In this document: piece by piece, positions 1 through 7,954 of the stretch
Numbering within the stretch: position 1 is the stretch's first letter
Layout of the letters: the number at the start of each line of letters is the position of its first letter
DNA from: Methylobacter sp.
GTDB lineage: Bacteria; Pseudomonadota; Gammaproteobacteria; Methylococcales; Methylomonadaceae
Assembly (NCBI RefSeq): GCF_030680395.1
Contig: NZ_JAUXVR010000007.1
Span: 186,001-250,000, forward strand
Length of the DNA stretch: 64,000 bases
Reading direction: 5' to 3'
Position numbers and translations under genes: made by a program
The notes under the pieces: generated by a model
What the model was told of the DNA's origin: nothing
Database searches by the model: none
What the model saw: the letters and a program-made list of their open reading frames with translations, nothing else

Positions 1-962
1 TCTCCGGCCACGGCTATCGCCGCTTGTAGCGCCAGTTCCGTTTCAGCTTCCGCATTAAAAGTCACAGGATAGCCGGGGTTTTCCGGGTTGAATTTGATTT
101 TTGCACTGACTTCAAAACCCTCGCAGACCGCATTCACCAATCGGGCGATTTTATCGGCAATGGTTTTTTGAGTCGCACCGTTAAAGCAACGGAAAGTGCC
201 TCTCAACACAACCGATTCCGGCAGCGCATTCCAGGTATTGCCCGCATGGATCTGGGTAATACTGACCACGGCCGGGTCGATGGGATTAACCGTTCGGCTG
301 ACAATAGTCTGCAACGCGGTAATCAGCTGGGCCGAGGCGACTATCGCGTCATTGCCCAAATGCGGCATTGCGGCATGCGTTGCCTGTCCGTCGATAATGA
401 TCTCAAAGCAGTCGAATGAGGCCATCATCGCACCGGCTTTAACCGCAAAATGTCCTGCCGGAATATCGGGAAAATTATGCAGCCCGAATACGCAATCGGC
501 CGGAAATTTTTCAAACAAGCCGTCATCAATCATCCGCCCGGCTCCGGCGCGCCCTTCTTCGGCAGGTTGAAAAATAAAATACACCGTGCCGTTAAAGTTG
601 CGATGCTCGGCTAAATAGCAGGCCGCGCCCAGCAACATCGCCGAATGACCGTCATGACCGCAGGCATGCATTTTCCCGTCGTGGCAGGATTTATGGGCAA
701 AAGTGTTTTGCTCCTGAATGAACAAGGCATCCATGTCGGCGCGCAAAGCTATTTTTTTGTCACCGTTCCCGCCAGTAAGCGTAGCGACAACGCCGGTTCC
801 GCCTAATCCCTGATGAACGTCCAGGCCGAAACTCGCCAACTTCCCGGCAATAAATTCAGCTGTTTGTATTTCCTCAAACGCGGTTTCAGGAAACCGGTGC
901 AGATGCTGCCGCCACTCGCGCATTTGGGCGTGCAGCTGCGGTATATCGTTTGCTATAGACAT
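1..962 (-). CDS. M20-family amidohydrolase/peptidase, N-terminal 320 residues (runs off window)
   Basis: The gene reads leftward from an ATG at 962-960 and stays open to base 1, so the C-terminus is outside the window. The family comprises metal-dependent hydrolases of N-acyl amino acids (hippurate or auxin-conjugate type) and M20 peptidases. Visible motifs are LRADMDAL (residues 71-78), MHACGHDGHSAML (96-108, with metal ligands Cys99 and His101) and FQPAEEG (129-135, with the Glu pair that supplies catalytic base and metal ligand). The N-terminal RQHLHRFPE (residues 18-26) is also typical. No signal peptide is seen, so the protein should be cytosolic. The natural substrate cannot be read from the sequence. 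It is transcribed away from the regulator gene at 1357, with a 394-bp divergent gap between them. Confidence 0.9.
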   Translation of the reverse strand, partial: MSIANDIPQLHAQMREWRQHLHRFPETAFEEIQTAEFIAGKLASFGLDVHQGLGGTGVVATLTGGNGDKKIALRADMDALFIQEQNTFAHKSCHDGKMHACGHDGHSAMLLGAACYLAEHRNFNGTVYFIFQPAEEGRAGAGRMIDDGLFEKFPADCVFGLHNFPDIPAGHFAVKAGAMMASFDCFEIIIDGQATHAAMPHLGNDAIVASAQLITALQTIVSRTVNPIDPAVVSITQIHAGNTWNALPESVVLRGTFRCFNGATQKTIADKIARLVNAVCEGFEVSAKIKFNPENPGYPVTFNAEAETELALQAAIAVAG

Positions 963-1356
963 AAAAACTCGCATGAATTTGATGATGATTACTATGCTAC
1001 AACTAAGTTTTGATAAACAGTAAGCATTTTTACAGGGTGCTTGGTGACGAATAAATTCGACACTGGATGCCCCGGATGCTGCGTCTTATGGTTGATAAAC
1101 GCAGTCCGGAAAACTGTTCTCTTTAAATTTCAACTTAAGTTTAGGCTTATATCTCCGAGCAAGTTTTTACGCAAGAGTATGGCGTTATTTTCTCGTACAA
1201 TACTGTGTGGAGCAGGGTGTTTACCGGGTTAACTGCTGTCATTTTGGCGATTTCAGTATTCATGCAAGCAAATGACTCAAACGATGTACCTCGTTATTCA
1301 GAATATTCTGTGCGGACAGCATTTGATAATCGTGATGGGTTGTAGGGACGAGCATC
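963..1356. other. Divergent intergenic region, no gene recognised
   Basis: This 394-bp region lies between the leftward amidohydrolase and the rightward first regulator. Short open frames exist but have no convincing ribosome-binding site or protein-like composition. The GTTACNGTAACGATACTTA element found upstream of the other units of the neighbouring module is not seen here. Promoters for both genes must lie here but none can be fixed. Confidence 0.5.
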
Positions 1357-2145
1357 ATGACCGCGATGAAAAAGGGGGCGGATGCTACTGTCGCTATTCC
1401 GGCGGCCGAGGTTCAAGCCGCTCTTGAGTTGATTTTGGCAAGTAGTGTGTTTGTTAACGCACCGCGCATGTGCCGTTTGCTGCGGTTTCTCGGTGAGAAG
1501 GCACTCTTTGGGGAAGCTCAGAATACCAGCGAATATTTTATCGGTATCGAAGTCTTTGATCGCGACCCTTCCGCTTATCGCGCCGGTGACGATCCTGTGG
1601 TCCGGGTTCAGGTCGGTCGCTTGCGTGAAAAACTTAAAACGTATTATGCGACGTTGGGTGCCGGCGCCGACATTGAAATATTAATTCCGACAGGCAGTTA
1701 CATGCCGGTTATTCAACGCAAAAGTGTTGCGGATATCGACCCCAAGCAGTCGGGTATGTTGGCAATCCATCCCTTTAAATGTATTTCGCATCATCGAGAT
1801 GGCGTACATTTCACGCAGGGTTTGAATGAGGAACTTATGCATCAGCTGTTTAAAGCATTTGGAAAAATAATTGTAGCGCATTCATTTTTCACGTCAGGCA
1901 ATGTCGATAACGAAAGCTGGACTTTAAAAGATATTTCCAGTGCTGGAGTAAACCACTTGCTTGAAGGAAGCGTCCAAATTGACGCAGAACGCATTCGAGT
2001 TTCAATCCGCCTGGTTGATGTTTCAGTTGGGTGTATCGCTTGGTCAGAACAATTTGATCGACGTGTTTTTTTTGCCATCTCGCATCAGGAAGAACTTGCC
2101 TCATCTATTTGCAGTGCATTGCAGCGTTTTTTTTGTCGCAAGTAA
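1357..2145 (+). CDS. Regulator-like protein 1: winged-helix-like N-domain plus TolB/FlgO-like (COG5616) domain
   Basis: A 262-residue protein with two recognisable parts. Residues about 20-120 match the N-terminal domain found in many 'adenylate cyclase/TolB-like' regulators: LLRFL (41-45), GIEVFDRDPSAY (63-74), DDPVVRVQVGRLREKL (78-93) and IPTGSYMPVI (110-119). Residues about 135-258 match the COG5616 TolB-like domain: FTQGLNEELMHQLF (152-165), LLEGSVQIDAERIRVSIRLVD (within 201-221) and WSEQFDR (229-235). Typical family members continue with TPR repeats, which are absent. No membrane segment is seen, so it is probably a cytosolic regulator or sensor; its ligand is unknown. ATG 1357 follows AGGGACGAG, and ATG 1366 is a possible alternative. 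It is a tandem paralogue of the gene at 2656, about 60-65% identical by eye. Confidence 0.8.
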   Translation: MTAMKKGADATVAIPAAEVQAALELILASSVFVNAPRMCRLLRFLGEKALFGEAQNTSEYFIGIEVFDRDPSAYRAGDDPVVRVQVGRLREKLKTYYATLGAGADIEILIPTGSYMPVIQRKSVADIDPKQSGMLAIHPFKCISHHRDGVHFTQGLNEELMHQLFKAFGKIIVAHSFFTSGNVDNESWTLKDISSAGVNHLLEGSVQIDAERIRVSIRLVDVSVGCIAWSEQFDRRVFFAISHQEELASSICSALQRFFCRK

Positions 2146-2217
2146 CGGCGTCTGCGGGCATTGTATTTTAAATCACGCCGCCGTGTCCCATGCTACATCA
2201 AGGTTGATCAAACAGTT

Positions 2218-2308
2218 GTTACCGTAACACTGATGAAGGGTTACGGTAACGATACTTACGTTAGACGCCATTATAGCGTTATTGTTTGGCGCGTGATTTT
2301 AATTACTA
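2218..2308 (+). promoter_or_regulatory. Module regulatory element, copy A
   Basis: The element begins with two facing GTTACSGTAAC palindromes (2218-2228 and 2240-2250). It then reads GATACTTACGTTAGA (2251-2265), TATTGTTT (2280-2287) and GTGATTTTAATTACTA (2293-2308). The same order of blocks recurs at 3526-3594 and, inverted, at 6927-6869. Copy A lies between the two regulator genes, about 350-390 bp upstream of the second. The conserved order and spacing suggest a shared operator or promoter, probably a binding site of one of the neighbouring regulators. That function is inference. Confidence 0.6.
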
Positions 2309-2655
2309 ACGTTTCTAAGGTCATTGTTTATTATAAGTTATTGTAAATAAACAACTAAAATCTGCATTTCATGCGCGCGTTACGTGTTTTGACTTGAAAT
2401 GACGATATTTGCTTATACGCCTCTTAAATAAGCCGGGATAACTAATCAGCTTATTTTTTATTAAACCAATCAATATTCATGAGAATTAGTCATATTGTTT
2501 TAAAACAGCATGTCAAATTTAATGGCTTACTCAAATGAATTCCAAAATTTTAGATAATTATTGAATACACTAATTATGGGTATCGTATTTAGAAGTATGA
2601 AAGAACGTTCAAGTCTGCATTTCATAAACGTGATGGGCCGGTAATGAACATCATG
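2309..2655. other. AT-rich leader region upstream of regulator 2
   Basis: This is 347 bp of AT-rich sequence with no plausible gene. The last 30 bp before the start codon resemble the equivalent stretch before the first regulator (shared GATGGG and CATCATGAC). That indicates the tandem duplication included the translation-start region. Confidence 0.5.
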
Positions 2656-3441
2656 ACTGCGGTGAAAAATGGGAAGGATGATGTCGATGCTGTTCCAGCG
2701 GTTGATGTTCGGACAGCCCTTGAGACGATTCTGGCAAGTAGTGTATTTATTAATGCGCCACGCATGTGCCGTTTGTTGCGATTTCTTGTCGAGAAGGCGA
2801 TCTCCGGGGCTGTTCGCGACACCAGCGAGTATGCCATCGGCATAGAGGTTTTTGATAGAGATCCTTCTTCTTATAGTGTCAGTGAAGATCCTGTGGTCCG
2901 GGTTCAGATCGGTCGCTTGCGTGAAAAGCTTAAAGTTTATTACGCGACGTTGGGGTTTGGCTCAGGCATCAAAATATTAATTCCAATAGGCAGTTACATG
3001 CCGGTTATCCAGAGCATGAAAGCAGTGGACATTGATTTCAAGCAGTGTTGCATGTTGGTAATCCACCCCTTTAAGTGTATTTCGCATCGTGGAGATAGCG
3101 TCCATTTCACGCAAGGCTTGAATGAGGAGCTTATGCATCAGCTGTTTAAAGCATTTGGAAAAATAATTGTACCGTATTCTTTTTTCACGTCAGGCGATGC
3201 CGACACTGGAAGCAGGACTTTAAGAAATGGTGCCAACACTGGAGCAAACCATCGACTTGAAGGCAGCATCCAAATTGACGCAGAAAGCATTAGAGCCTCA
3301 ATCCGCGTGGTAGATGTCTCGGTGGGCTGCATTACTTGGTCAGAACAATTTGATCGGGATGCTTTTTTTGCCATTACGCTTCAGGAAGAGCTCGCCTCCT
3401 CTATTTGCGGCTCATTAAAGAGCTTCTTCGGTCATGAATAA
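2656..3441 (+). CDS. Regulator-like protein 2, tandem paralogue of regulator 1
   Basis: A 261-residue protein with the same architecture as its neighbour at 1357: an N-terminal domain with GIEVFDRDPSSY and DPVVRVQIGRLREKL, then a TolB/FlgO-like domain with FTQGLNEELMHQLF, LEGSIQIDAESIRASIRVVD and WSEQFDR. TPR repeats are again absent. ATG 2656 (MTAVKN) was chosen because it aligns with MTAMKK of the first copy; an in-frame ATG at 2644 would add four residues. Divergence is spread along the gene and reading is intact, so both copies look functional. The downstream region is also duplicated: each regulator is followed by a GTTACNGTAAC element. Role inferred: regulation of the neighbouring unknown genes. 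Confidence 0.78.
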   Translation, partial: TAVKNGKDDVDAVPAVDVRTALETILASSVFINAPRMCRLLRFLVEKAISGAVRDTSEYAIGIEVFDRDPSSYSVSEDPVVRVQIGRLREKLKVYYATLGFGSGIKILIPIGSYMPVIQSMKAVDIDFKQCCMLVIHPFKCISHRGDSVHFTQGLNEELMHQLFKAFGKIIVPYSFFTSGDADTGSRTLRNGANTGANHRLEGSIQIDAESIRASIRVVDVSVGCITWSEQFDRDAFFAITLQEELASSICGSLKSFFGHE

Positions 3442-3455
3442 CGGTATTTTCGCGG

Positions 3456-3495
3456 ATGCTGTGCTGCTTTATCCAGGGGCAGTCCGGCACAGCAT
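3456..3495 (+). terminator. Hairpin after regulator 2
   Basis: A 9-bp perfect inverted repeat ATGCTGTGC / GCACAGCAT (3456-3464 and 3487-3495) begins 15 bp after the regulator 2 stop. There is no strong T-tract, so termination is only suggested. Confidence 0.4.
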
Positions 3496-3525
3496 GCTTG
3501 TTTGATAAAGCGGCTGATGCCTAAT

Positions 3526-3608
3526 GTTACTGTAACGATACTTATGTTAGAGTCGGCAAGGTTTTATTGTTTAGCCGTGTGATTTTAATTACTAGATACG
3601 GTAACGAT
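3526..3608 (+). promoter_or_regulatory. Module regulatory element, copy B
   Basis: GTTACTGTAAC followed by GATACTTATGTTAGA (3526-3551) matches copy A at 24 of 26 positions. TATTGTTT lies 39 bp after the first base, and GTGATTTTAATTACTA follows and ends at 3594. A further half-palindrome (TACGGTAACG) lies at 3597-3606. It is about 170 bp upstream of the microprotein gene at 3721 and 345 bp upstream of the gene at 3897, so it probably controls that unit. Binding by the adjacent regulators is inference. Confidence 0.6.
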
Positions 3609-3720
3609 GTCGCACAGTAAGTTGACCTGGATAGCTTGAAAATAAACGCATACCGATCCTGCTTAGTCTGGTTCCATCAACAACAGGCAAAGTAACTAAT
3701 AATTTTTCGTTAGGAAAAAT

Positions 3721-3852
3721 ATGACGGCATACGTTATCAAACGCTTTCAAAATAAAGGCTTAGCTTACAAATTTATTTGGTTTTTTATAATAATTACTTC
3801 GCCGTTATATTTGGCTGACCTTGAGCACTTGCCGGCCACCTGTGAATATTAG
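3721..3852 (+). CDS. Putative 43-residue membrane microprotein
   Basis: An ATG at 3721 preceded by TTAGGA (6-nt spacer) opens a 43-codon frame ending TAG at 3852. The product starts with a basic stretch (MTAYVIKRFQNKGLAYK), continues with a hydrophobic segment FIWFFIIITSPLYL (residues 19-32) and ends DLEHLPATCEY. That is the shape of a single-pass membrane peptide. It lies between regulatory element B and the gene at 3897, with 44 bp separating it from the next start, so the two may be co-transcribed. No homologue is recognised. It could be a leader peptide or chance. Confidence 0.4.
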   Translation: MTAYVIKRFQNKGLAYKFIWFFIIITSPLYLADLEHLPATCEY

Positions 3853-3896
3853 CGACATTAATGAAGTAAAACTCAACTTTAATTTTGGAGATAACA

Positions 3897-4568
3897 ATGG
3901 CAACACCTTACGGCGTCACAATCACTATGAGTGCAAGCACCGTTACAAATCTTATAAACGGTACTTTCAACCTATACGGCTTCAAAGCCGTACAAACTAC
4001 ACAATCGGGGGGCGCGCCGCTCGTTTGGTTTAAAACGTTAAATTATTCAACAACTACTGCTGTTTCCTGGCAGGAGCAGTACCAAGCCTACACGTCCAAC
4101 AGCAGTATCATTGCAAATGGCCAAATTATAGCGAGCAACTCCAACAATATTAACCTTGGCCAAACCATGAATGTTGCTACGGGCGGGATAGGTACCGTGG
4201 TTAATGACGGCACTGATTTGGCTATTTCAATTTTAAACCAAACAACAACTCAATACACATGCGGTATTTCACAAACAGCGACCGACGGCTCAATGAATCC
4301 TCTTTGTGCATTTCCGCTGTATGGCGGTAACATGGATGTTATAGCACCCATCGAGAAAATTTTACTTATGTTCTCCTCTAACCAGATCAACACCGGAACG
4401 GTAATCCAAAAAGCTTACAGCCCCGGTATTTTTATCGATCTGACGGCTAATAATAATGTAAATGTGGCATACGATCTTAACTCGGGTTGGTCGTGGGGCG
4501 GATATTCATGGGCGCAGTCAGTTACGGCTAACGCATCTATGTCTCCATTACTCATCCAATCATCGTAG
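3897..4568 (+). CDS. Unrecognised 223-residue beta-rich protein, paralogue of the gene at 5156
   Basis: Start ATG 3897 has GGAG six bases upstream; an in-frame TTG at 3885 is less likely. The protein begins MATPYGVTITMSAS and has no signal peptide or transmembrane helix. It is rich in Thr, Ser, Asn, Gly and aromatic residues and alternates polar and hydrophobic positions, which suggests an all-beta fold. Blocks shared with the second copy are FNLYGFKAVQ / YTLYGYKAVQ, PLVWF, YSTTT, NQTTTQYTCGI, LCAFPLYG, KILLMF, NTGTV, PGIFIDL and GWSWGGYSWAQ. Two Cys (TCGI and LCAF) are conserved between copies. I do not recognise the family. Isolation from metabolic genes and tandem paralogy suggest an effector, lectin-like or structural protein. 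A perfect terminator follows at 4729. Confidence 0.75.
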   Translation: MATPYGVTITMSASTVTNLINGTFNLYGFKAVQTTQSGGAPLVWFKTLNYSTTTAVSWQEQYQAYTSNSSIIANGQIIASNSNNINLGQTMNVATGGIGTVVNDGTDLAISILNQTTTQYTCGISQTATDGSMNPLCAFPLYGGNMDVIAPIEKILLMFSSNQINTGTVIQKAYSPGIFIDLTANNNVNVAYDLNSGWSWGGYSWAQSVTANASMSPLLIQSS

Positions 4569-4728
4569 ACTGGTTATGCAAAAAACCTCTTTAATTTAGT
4601 ACAAACGCTGAAGAGAATCATTCGGCTATGTTGAAGTAAGAAATCGAGCCAGATTATAAATCCAGCTCGATTGATTTTGCTCCTCTGGTGCTTATTGTAG
4701 ATGTTATTTCAGAGTTGCCTATGTCCTC

Positions 4729-4768
4729 AGCCCCCTCATGGCGTAAGCCATGAGGGGGCTTCCTTATT
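4729..4768 (+). terminator. Strong stem-loop terminator
   Basis: AGCCCCCTCATGGC (4729-4742) pairs perfectly with GCCATGAGGGGGCT (4747-4760) across a GTAA loop and is followed by T-rich sequence. It ends the unit containing the gene at 3897, 160 bp after its stop. Confidence 0.75.
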
Positions 4769-5155
4769 CGGTTTTATCGCGCAAAATACATGCCCATAAC
4801 CATTCTCTGCGTAGGTTGCAATCGGCTGGCGCGTTAATTTAATTTATTTTTAATGCGTTACATCAAACGGTTGCACAACCTGGCTTGGCGGATATTTGCG
4901 GATACGGCGAGTGCCGTGGCGGCAGGAGGAAACCGTTGTTTTTGTAAAAGCCCGCGTTGGACAACCCGGCTAAAAACCACGCAGCCGGTAATGCTTACGA
5001 CGTCCCAGTCGTCCGGCTTCCACAACATTGACGACCCATTAACCCGACGCGATTTCGTAAAGCTTTGCATTTTAGCGACGCAAAAAACCCTACGTGTTAA
5101 CTCTCAGTCTTATCTCTTCTGGGGACTGCTCGATTCCAGTCCGGTAGAGAGTGCC
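4769..5155. other. Intergenic region before the second beta-rich paralogue
   Basis: This 387-bp stretch is open in the frame of the downstream gene back to 4853, but that extension (rich in Arg, Thr and Cys) has no counterpart in the paralogue. It is read here as non-coding leader. No copy of the GTTACNGTAAC element is visible. Confidence 0.5.
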
Positions 5156-5869
5156 ATGTCGAACTCGCCATATAATGTGACGATTAATATAAACATGAAT
5201 GCGGATAGCATTCAAAAGCTACTAGCCAGCCAATACACTTTATACGGGTATAAAGCAGTACAAAGCACCGATAAAGCGGGTAGGCCGTTGGTATGGTTTG
5301 GCACCCAAAGCTACTCAACGACAACTGTCGTCAGCTGTTCTGATGCGTATCAGGTTTACACCTCCAGTAGCCCTATCGTGTCGGGAGAGCAAATAACCGT
5401 CGGCTTTTCAACGGGTATCTTGTGCGGACAAACATTGCAAGTTCTTGATGGCGGGGTTGGACCCGTTGTTAACACGGGAAATCCTGGCGATGTCTCTATT
5501 GCCAACCAAACGACAACAGAATTTACCTGCGGCATAATGCAGGAACAAATTATCAATGGGAATCCTTCGGCTTTTGTACCCTATTGCGCCTTTCCATTGA
5601 ATGGGTTAAATCTCCAGGAAATCAGACCTCTTAATAAAATTCTTTTGATGTTTGCTACGGCAAAGACAAATACCGGCACGGTGGTCGCAGACAATGCAGA
5701 AAGTACAACGCCTCCCGGTGCTAATGGGCCGGGGATAATAATAGATTTTAGCGCGATGTCCTCGTGCACGGTAACGTACGATGTGAATCTGGGCTGGGAC
5801 TGGGACGACTATGCCTGGGCACAACAGATTCCTGCAAATGAGAACCTTACCCCGTGGCTAATCGAATAG
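5156..5869 (+). CDS. Unrecognised 237-residue beta-rich protein, paralogue of the gene at 3897
   Basis: Start ATG 5156 (MSNSPYNVTINI) aligns with the start of the first copy. The protein keeps the order of conserved blocks (LYGYKAVQ, GRPLVWF, YSTTTVVS, NQTTTEFTCGI, YCAFPLNG, KILLMFA, NTGTVV, GWDWDDYAWAQ). It differs by an insertion around NAESTTPPGANG and by three extra Cys (in VVSCSD, ILCGQ and SSCTV). There is no signal peptide or membrane helix. Similarity to the first copy is only moderate (roughly 40-45% by eye), so this is an old duplication, unlike the more similar regulator pair. Function unknown; the family is not recognised. Confidence 0.72.
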   Translation: MSNSPYNVTININMNADSIQKLLASQYTLYGYKAVQSTDKAGRPLVWFGTQSYSTTTVVSCSDAYQVYTSSSPIVSGEQITVGFSTGILCGQTLQVLDGGVGPVVNTGNPGDVSIANQTTTEFTCGIMQEQIINGNPSAFVPYCAFPLNGLNLQEIRPLNKILLMFATAKTNTGTVVADNAESTTPPGANGPGIIIDFSAMSSCTVTYDVNLGWDWDDYAWAQQIPANENLTPWLIE

Positions 5870-6026
5870 CATCGCACAGCTGCTTAAACCAACTTAAAGC
5901 GGGCAGGCTCTTTGATAGCTTGCAGCGGTTGATTATGGTTGTGGTGGGTTTCGGCCATTGCCTCTACCCACTCTACACGCCATCAAAATCGGTTGATGAC
6001 CCCGGAAGACAGGCAACTAAGATTAT

Positions 6027-6764
6027 TTACGCGGGTATTAGCACACCGGGCGCTAAAGGATTCATTTGCCATGGAAACGCATAAAAGCCCGCGCCGGCAA
6101 TGAGTTGAGCCGCAAGCGTCGCAGAACATGCACTTAGGAACGCTTCTATTTCGGCAGCATTATTCGGATTATTTATGACGTTCTGTATGGCTACCAGACA
6201 CGCAGGGTCGGCTAAATTATGCGCATTCAAATAATTGAATACCTGTACGTCAACTGCATTACCGGGATAGTTGCCTCGTTGCGCATCTACAGGCGCTCTA
6301 CAGATATTAACCGGATTCCAGGTCATGATTGAAAAGAAGCCTCCGACTCTCGCTTCCGCATTAACCGCATTATTGAGTATAACTGGCGTCCCCCAGTCAA
6401 AAAAGGCGGCTTCCGGCGCGGCAACAGGATTAGCTTGAAGAGCATTGGCATAATCCAGGACCTGCTGAAGCCAAGGCCGAGGAGGGATTTGGTTGTTAAT
6501 GAAATTAACGACATCGCCAACATTGTTACATGCTTCTGACATTGCAATCATTAAAGGATCCAACACGATATTCAGTATGTTTTGAGGAACGATGTGACCT
6601 TGATGATCTAATACATTAGTTCCTTCTACCAGTCTGTAATTAAAATTACCCGGTCGACCGTGATTAAACAAAAATGAATCGAAATTGTTTCCTGGTAGCG
6701 GATACGGATCCCTATCGCGGTAAAGCGGATTCCATCCGTGTATGTTGTCAGTATTGCCAGCCAT
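6027..6764 (-). CDS. Unrecognised Asn/Pro-rich 245-residue protein
   Basis: It reads leftward from ATG 6764 with GGAGG just upstream, so it is a well-supported translation unit. It begins MAGNTDNIHGWNPLYRDRD, is rich in Asn, Ala and Pro, and has no signal peptide. Landmarks are PRPWLQQVLDYANALQ in the middle and a small, Ala-rich C-terminal half with three Cys. It runs convergently towards the gene at 5156, with a 157-bp gap. Copy C of the module regulatory element lies about 105-165 bp upstream in the matching orientation, which ties it to the regulator/beta-protein module. I do not recognise the family. Confidence 0.7.
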   Translation of the reverse strand: MAGNTDNIHGWNPLYRDRDPYPLPGNNFDSFLFNHGRPGNFNYRLVEGTNVLDHQGHIVPQNILNIVLDPLMIAMSEACNNVGDVVNFINNQIPPRPWLQQVLDYANALQANPVAAPEAAFFDWGTPVILNNAVNAEARVGGFFSIMTWNPVNICRAPVDAQRGNYPGNAVDVQVFNYLNAHNLADPACLVAIQNVINNPNNAAEIEAFLSACSATLAAQLIAGAGFYAFPWQMNPLAPGVLIPA

Positions 6765-6868
6765 AATTTAAGCCTCCAAAAAGTTTTAATATGTAATGAA
6801 AATGAGCGTCAGATACGGGAATATGGAAAGTGGGCTACTCTGCCATCTTGCCCCGTCCGAGCTGCCCC

Positions 6869-6927
6869 CAATCTCGCCTTAAACAATATTGCCTTACCGG
6901 CTTTAAAGTAAGTATCGTTACGGTAAC
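6869..6927 (-). promoter_or_regulatory. Module regulatory element, copy C
   Basis: Read on the minus strand, 6927-6909 is GTTACCGTAACGATACTTA. TATTGTTT then follows at the same distance (39 bp from the first base) as in copy B, and the intervening AAGCCGGTAAGG resembles AGTCGGCAAGG of copy B. It points towards the start of the minus-strand gene at 6764, about 105 bp away. Three copies with conserved internal spacing are unlikely to be chance. The exact function (operator or promoter) is inferred. Confidence 0.6.
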
Positions 6928-6967
6928 AGTCTTTTTCCGCGATCAGGGCCGCCGTCCGACAAGCCAA

Positions 6968-7120
6968 GCTTGGCTGCCTAACCTGAACACTATTCTATTG
7001 CCGGTGGCTGGCGTGTTGCTCATTGCTCTGGTCGGAGGCAAGTTTATGCTGGAGTTTTTCGGTATCGGTAGTCCCTCGTTTCGGATTGCTGGCGGTATCG
7101 TCTGCCGTTACTCATTTTGA
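6968..7120 (+). pseudogene. Fragment of a MarC/YhgN-family membrane protein gene
   Basis: About 45 codons encode LNTILLPVAGVLLIALVGG, then KFMLEFFGIGSPSFRIAGGI. This matches the MarC-family pattern of a membrane helix followed by FFGIS-P-FRIAGG. The match stops abruptly in CRYSF and a stop codon. Upstream sequence in the same frame is not MarC-like, and full-length members are about 200 residues. It is therefore a remnant, probably left when the accessory module to its left was inserted or rearranged. Confidence 0.6.
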
Positions 7121-7313
7121 TTTTCAAGGTTATCTATTTTTTTATAAAATTGAGCTTAGCGTTTACAGCTTTCTTAAGGCAATTTTTATTAACATGCAGT
7201 TAATTGCTTGATAACCGGTTTTACATGAGCGGCCGCTGTTGAAATCAATATAGCGCCGATTGAGCCGGGATTAATTCAAGCGTTTCCCCTGTAAGTTTTT
7301 ACGAGGTGCTTTT

Positions 7314-7694
7314 ATGAATAGTAAGTTTATTAGGTTGGTTATGATCTTGGTGTCGAGCCTTATGGCTCAGGCTGCATTTTCAAACACCTTTCATTCAGTG
7401 GATGCGCTATCGAAATTGGCGATTTATAAGGAGGTTGCCAGCGCGGATGCGAACATTGACGATCGCTATGCGTTGCCACCCAATAAGGTTTACATCGAAT
7501 CTTGCCAACGGGAAGGGCTGCTTCGGCATCCTGGAGTGATTGAGAAACAGCAAATATTACGTCGGTACGGGGCTTTTTGGGTGGGGTTTGAGATACAGGC
7601 GCGTCGCGGCGGCGGTTCGGAGTGGTTTGCGCTGTGCAACTTGGAAACCGGGAAAATCATCCGTGAACACAAGCTGGTCGATGCTACATCCTGA
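7314..7694 (+). CDS. Small exported protein of unknown function
   Basis: A 126-residue protein with a clear Sec signal peptide (MNSKFIRLVMILVSSLMAQAAFS, cleavage near residue 23). The mature part of about 100 residues holds YIESCQREGLLRHPG, FWVGFEIQARRGGGSEWFALCNLETGKIIRE and two Cys that could form a disulfide. The C-terminal ETGKIIRE pattern resembles PepSY-type periplasmic proteins, but the match is weak. GAGG lies upstream of ATG 7314. It is the first intact gene to the right of the marC fragment; no operon partner is evident. Confidence 0.65.
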   Translation: MNSKFIRLVMILVSSLMAQAAFSNTFHSVDALSKLAIYKEVASADANIDDRYALPPNKVYIESCQREGLLRHPGVIEKQQILRRYGAFWVGFEIQARRGGGSEWFALCNLETGKIIREHKLVDATS

Positions 7695-7954
7695 TGGGTT
7701 GGCACTGTTGAGTCACAGAATTCCCATCGTAGCTGATGCCGAACGGAGGACTTGATATTGCAATTAATCGAATAACAAACTAAAGAAGAGAGCAAAATAG
7801 ATGTGTTGGGTAGCCGTTGGCTATAAGAACCTTAGGTGTCAGCTCGATAATATGATGACTATTTGGCGCGACGACTTAGCGGAGGGCATCTGCAACACTT
7901 AAACTCTAATTGAGCTTTCCGAACATTACCATTGCCAAATAACGGGGGACGCTT

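Noticed and set aside
168-1013. Plus-strand open frames in the first kilobase
   Set aside because: They are antisense to the M20 amidohydrolase, which is clearly coding on the minus strand.
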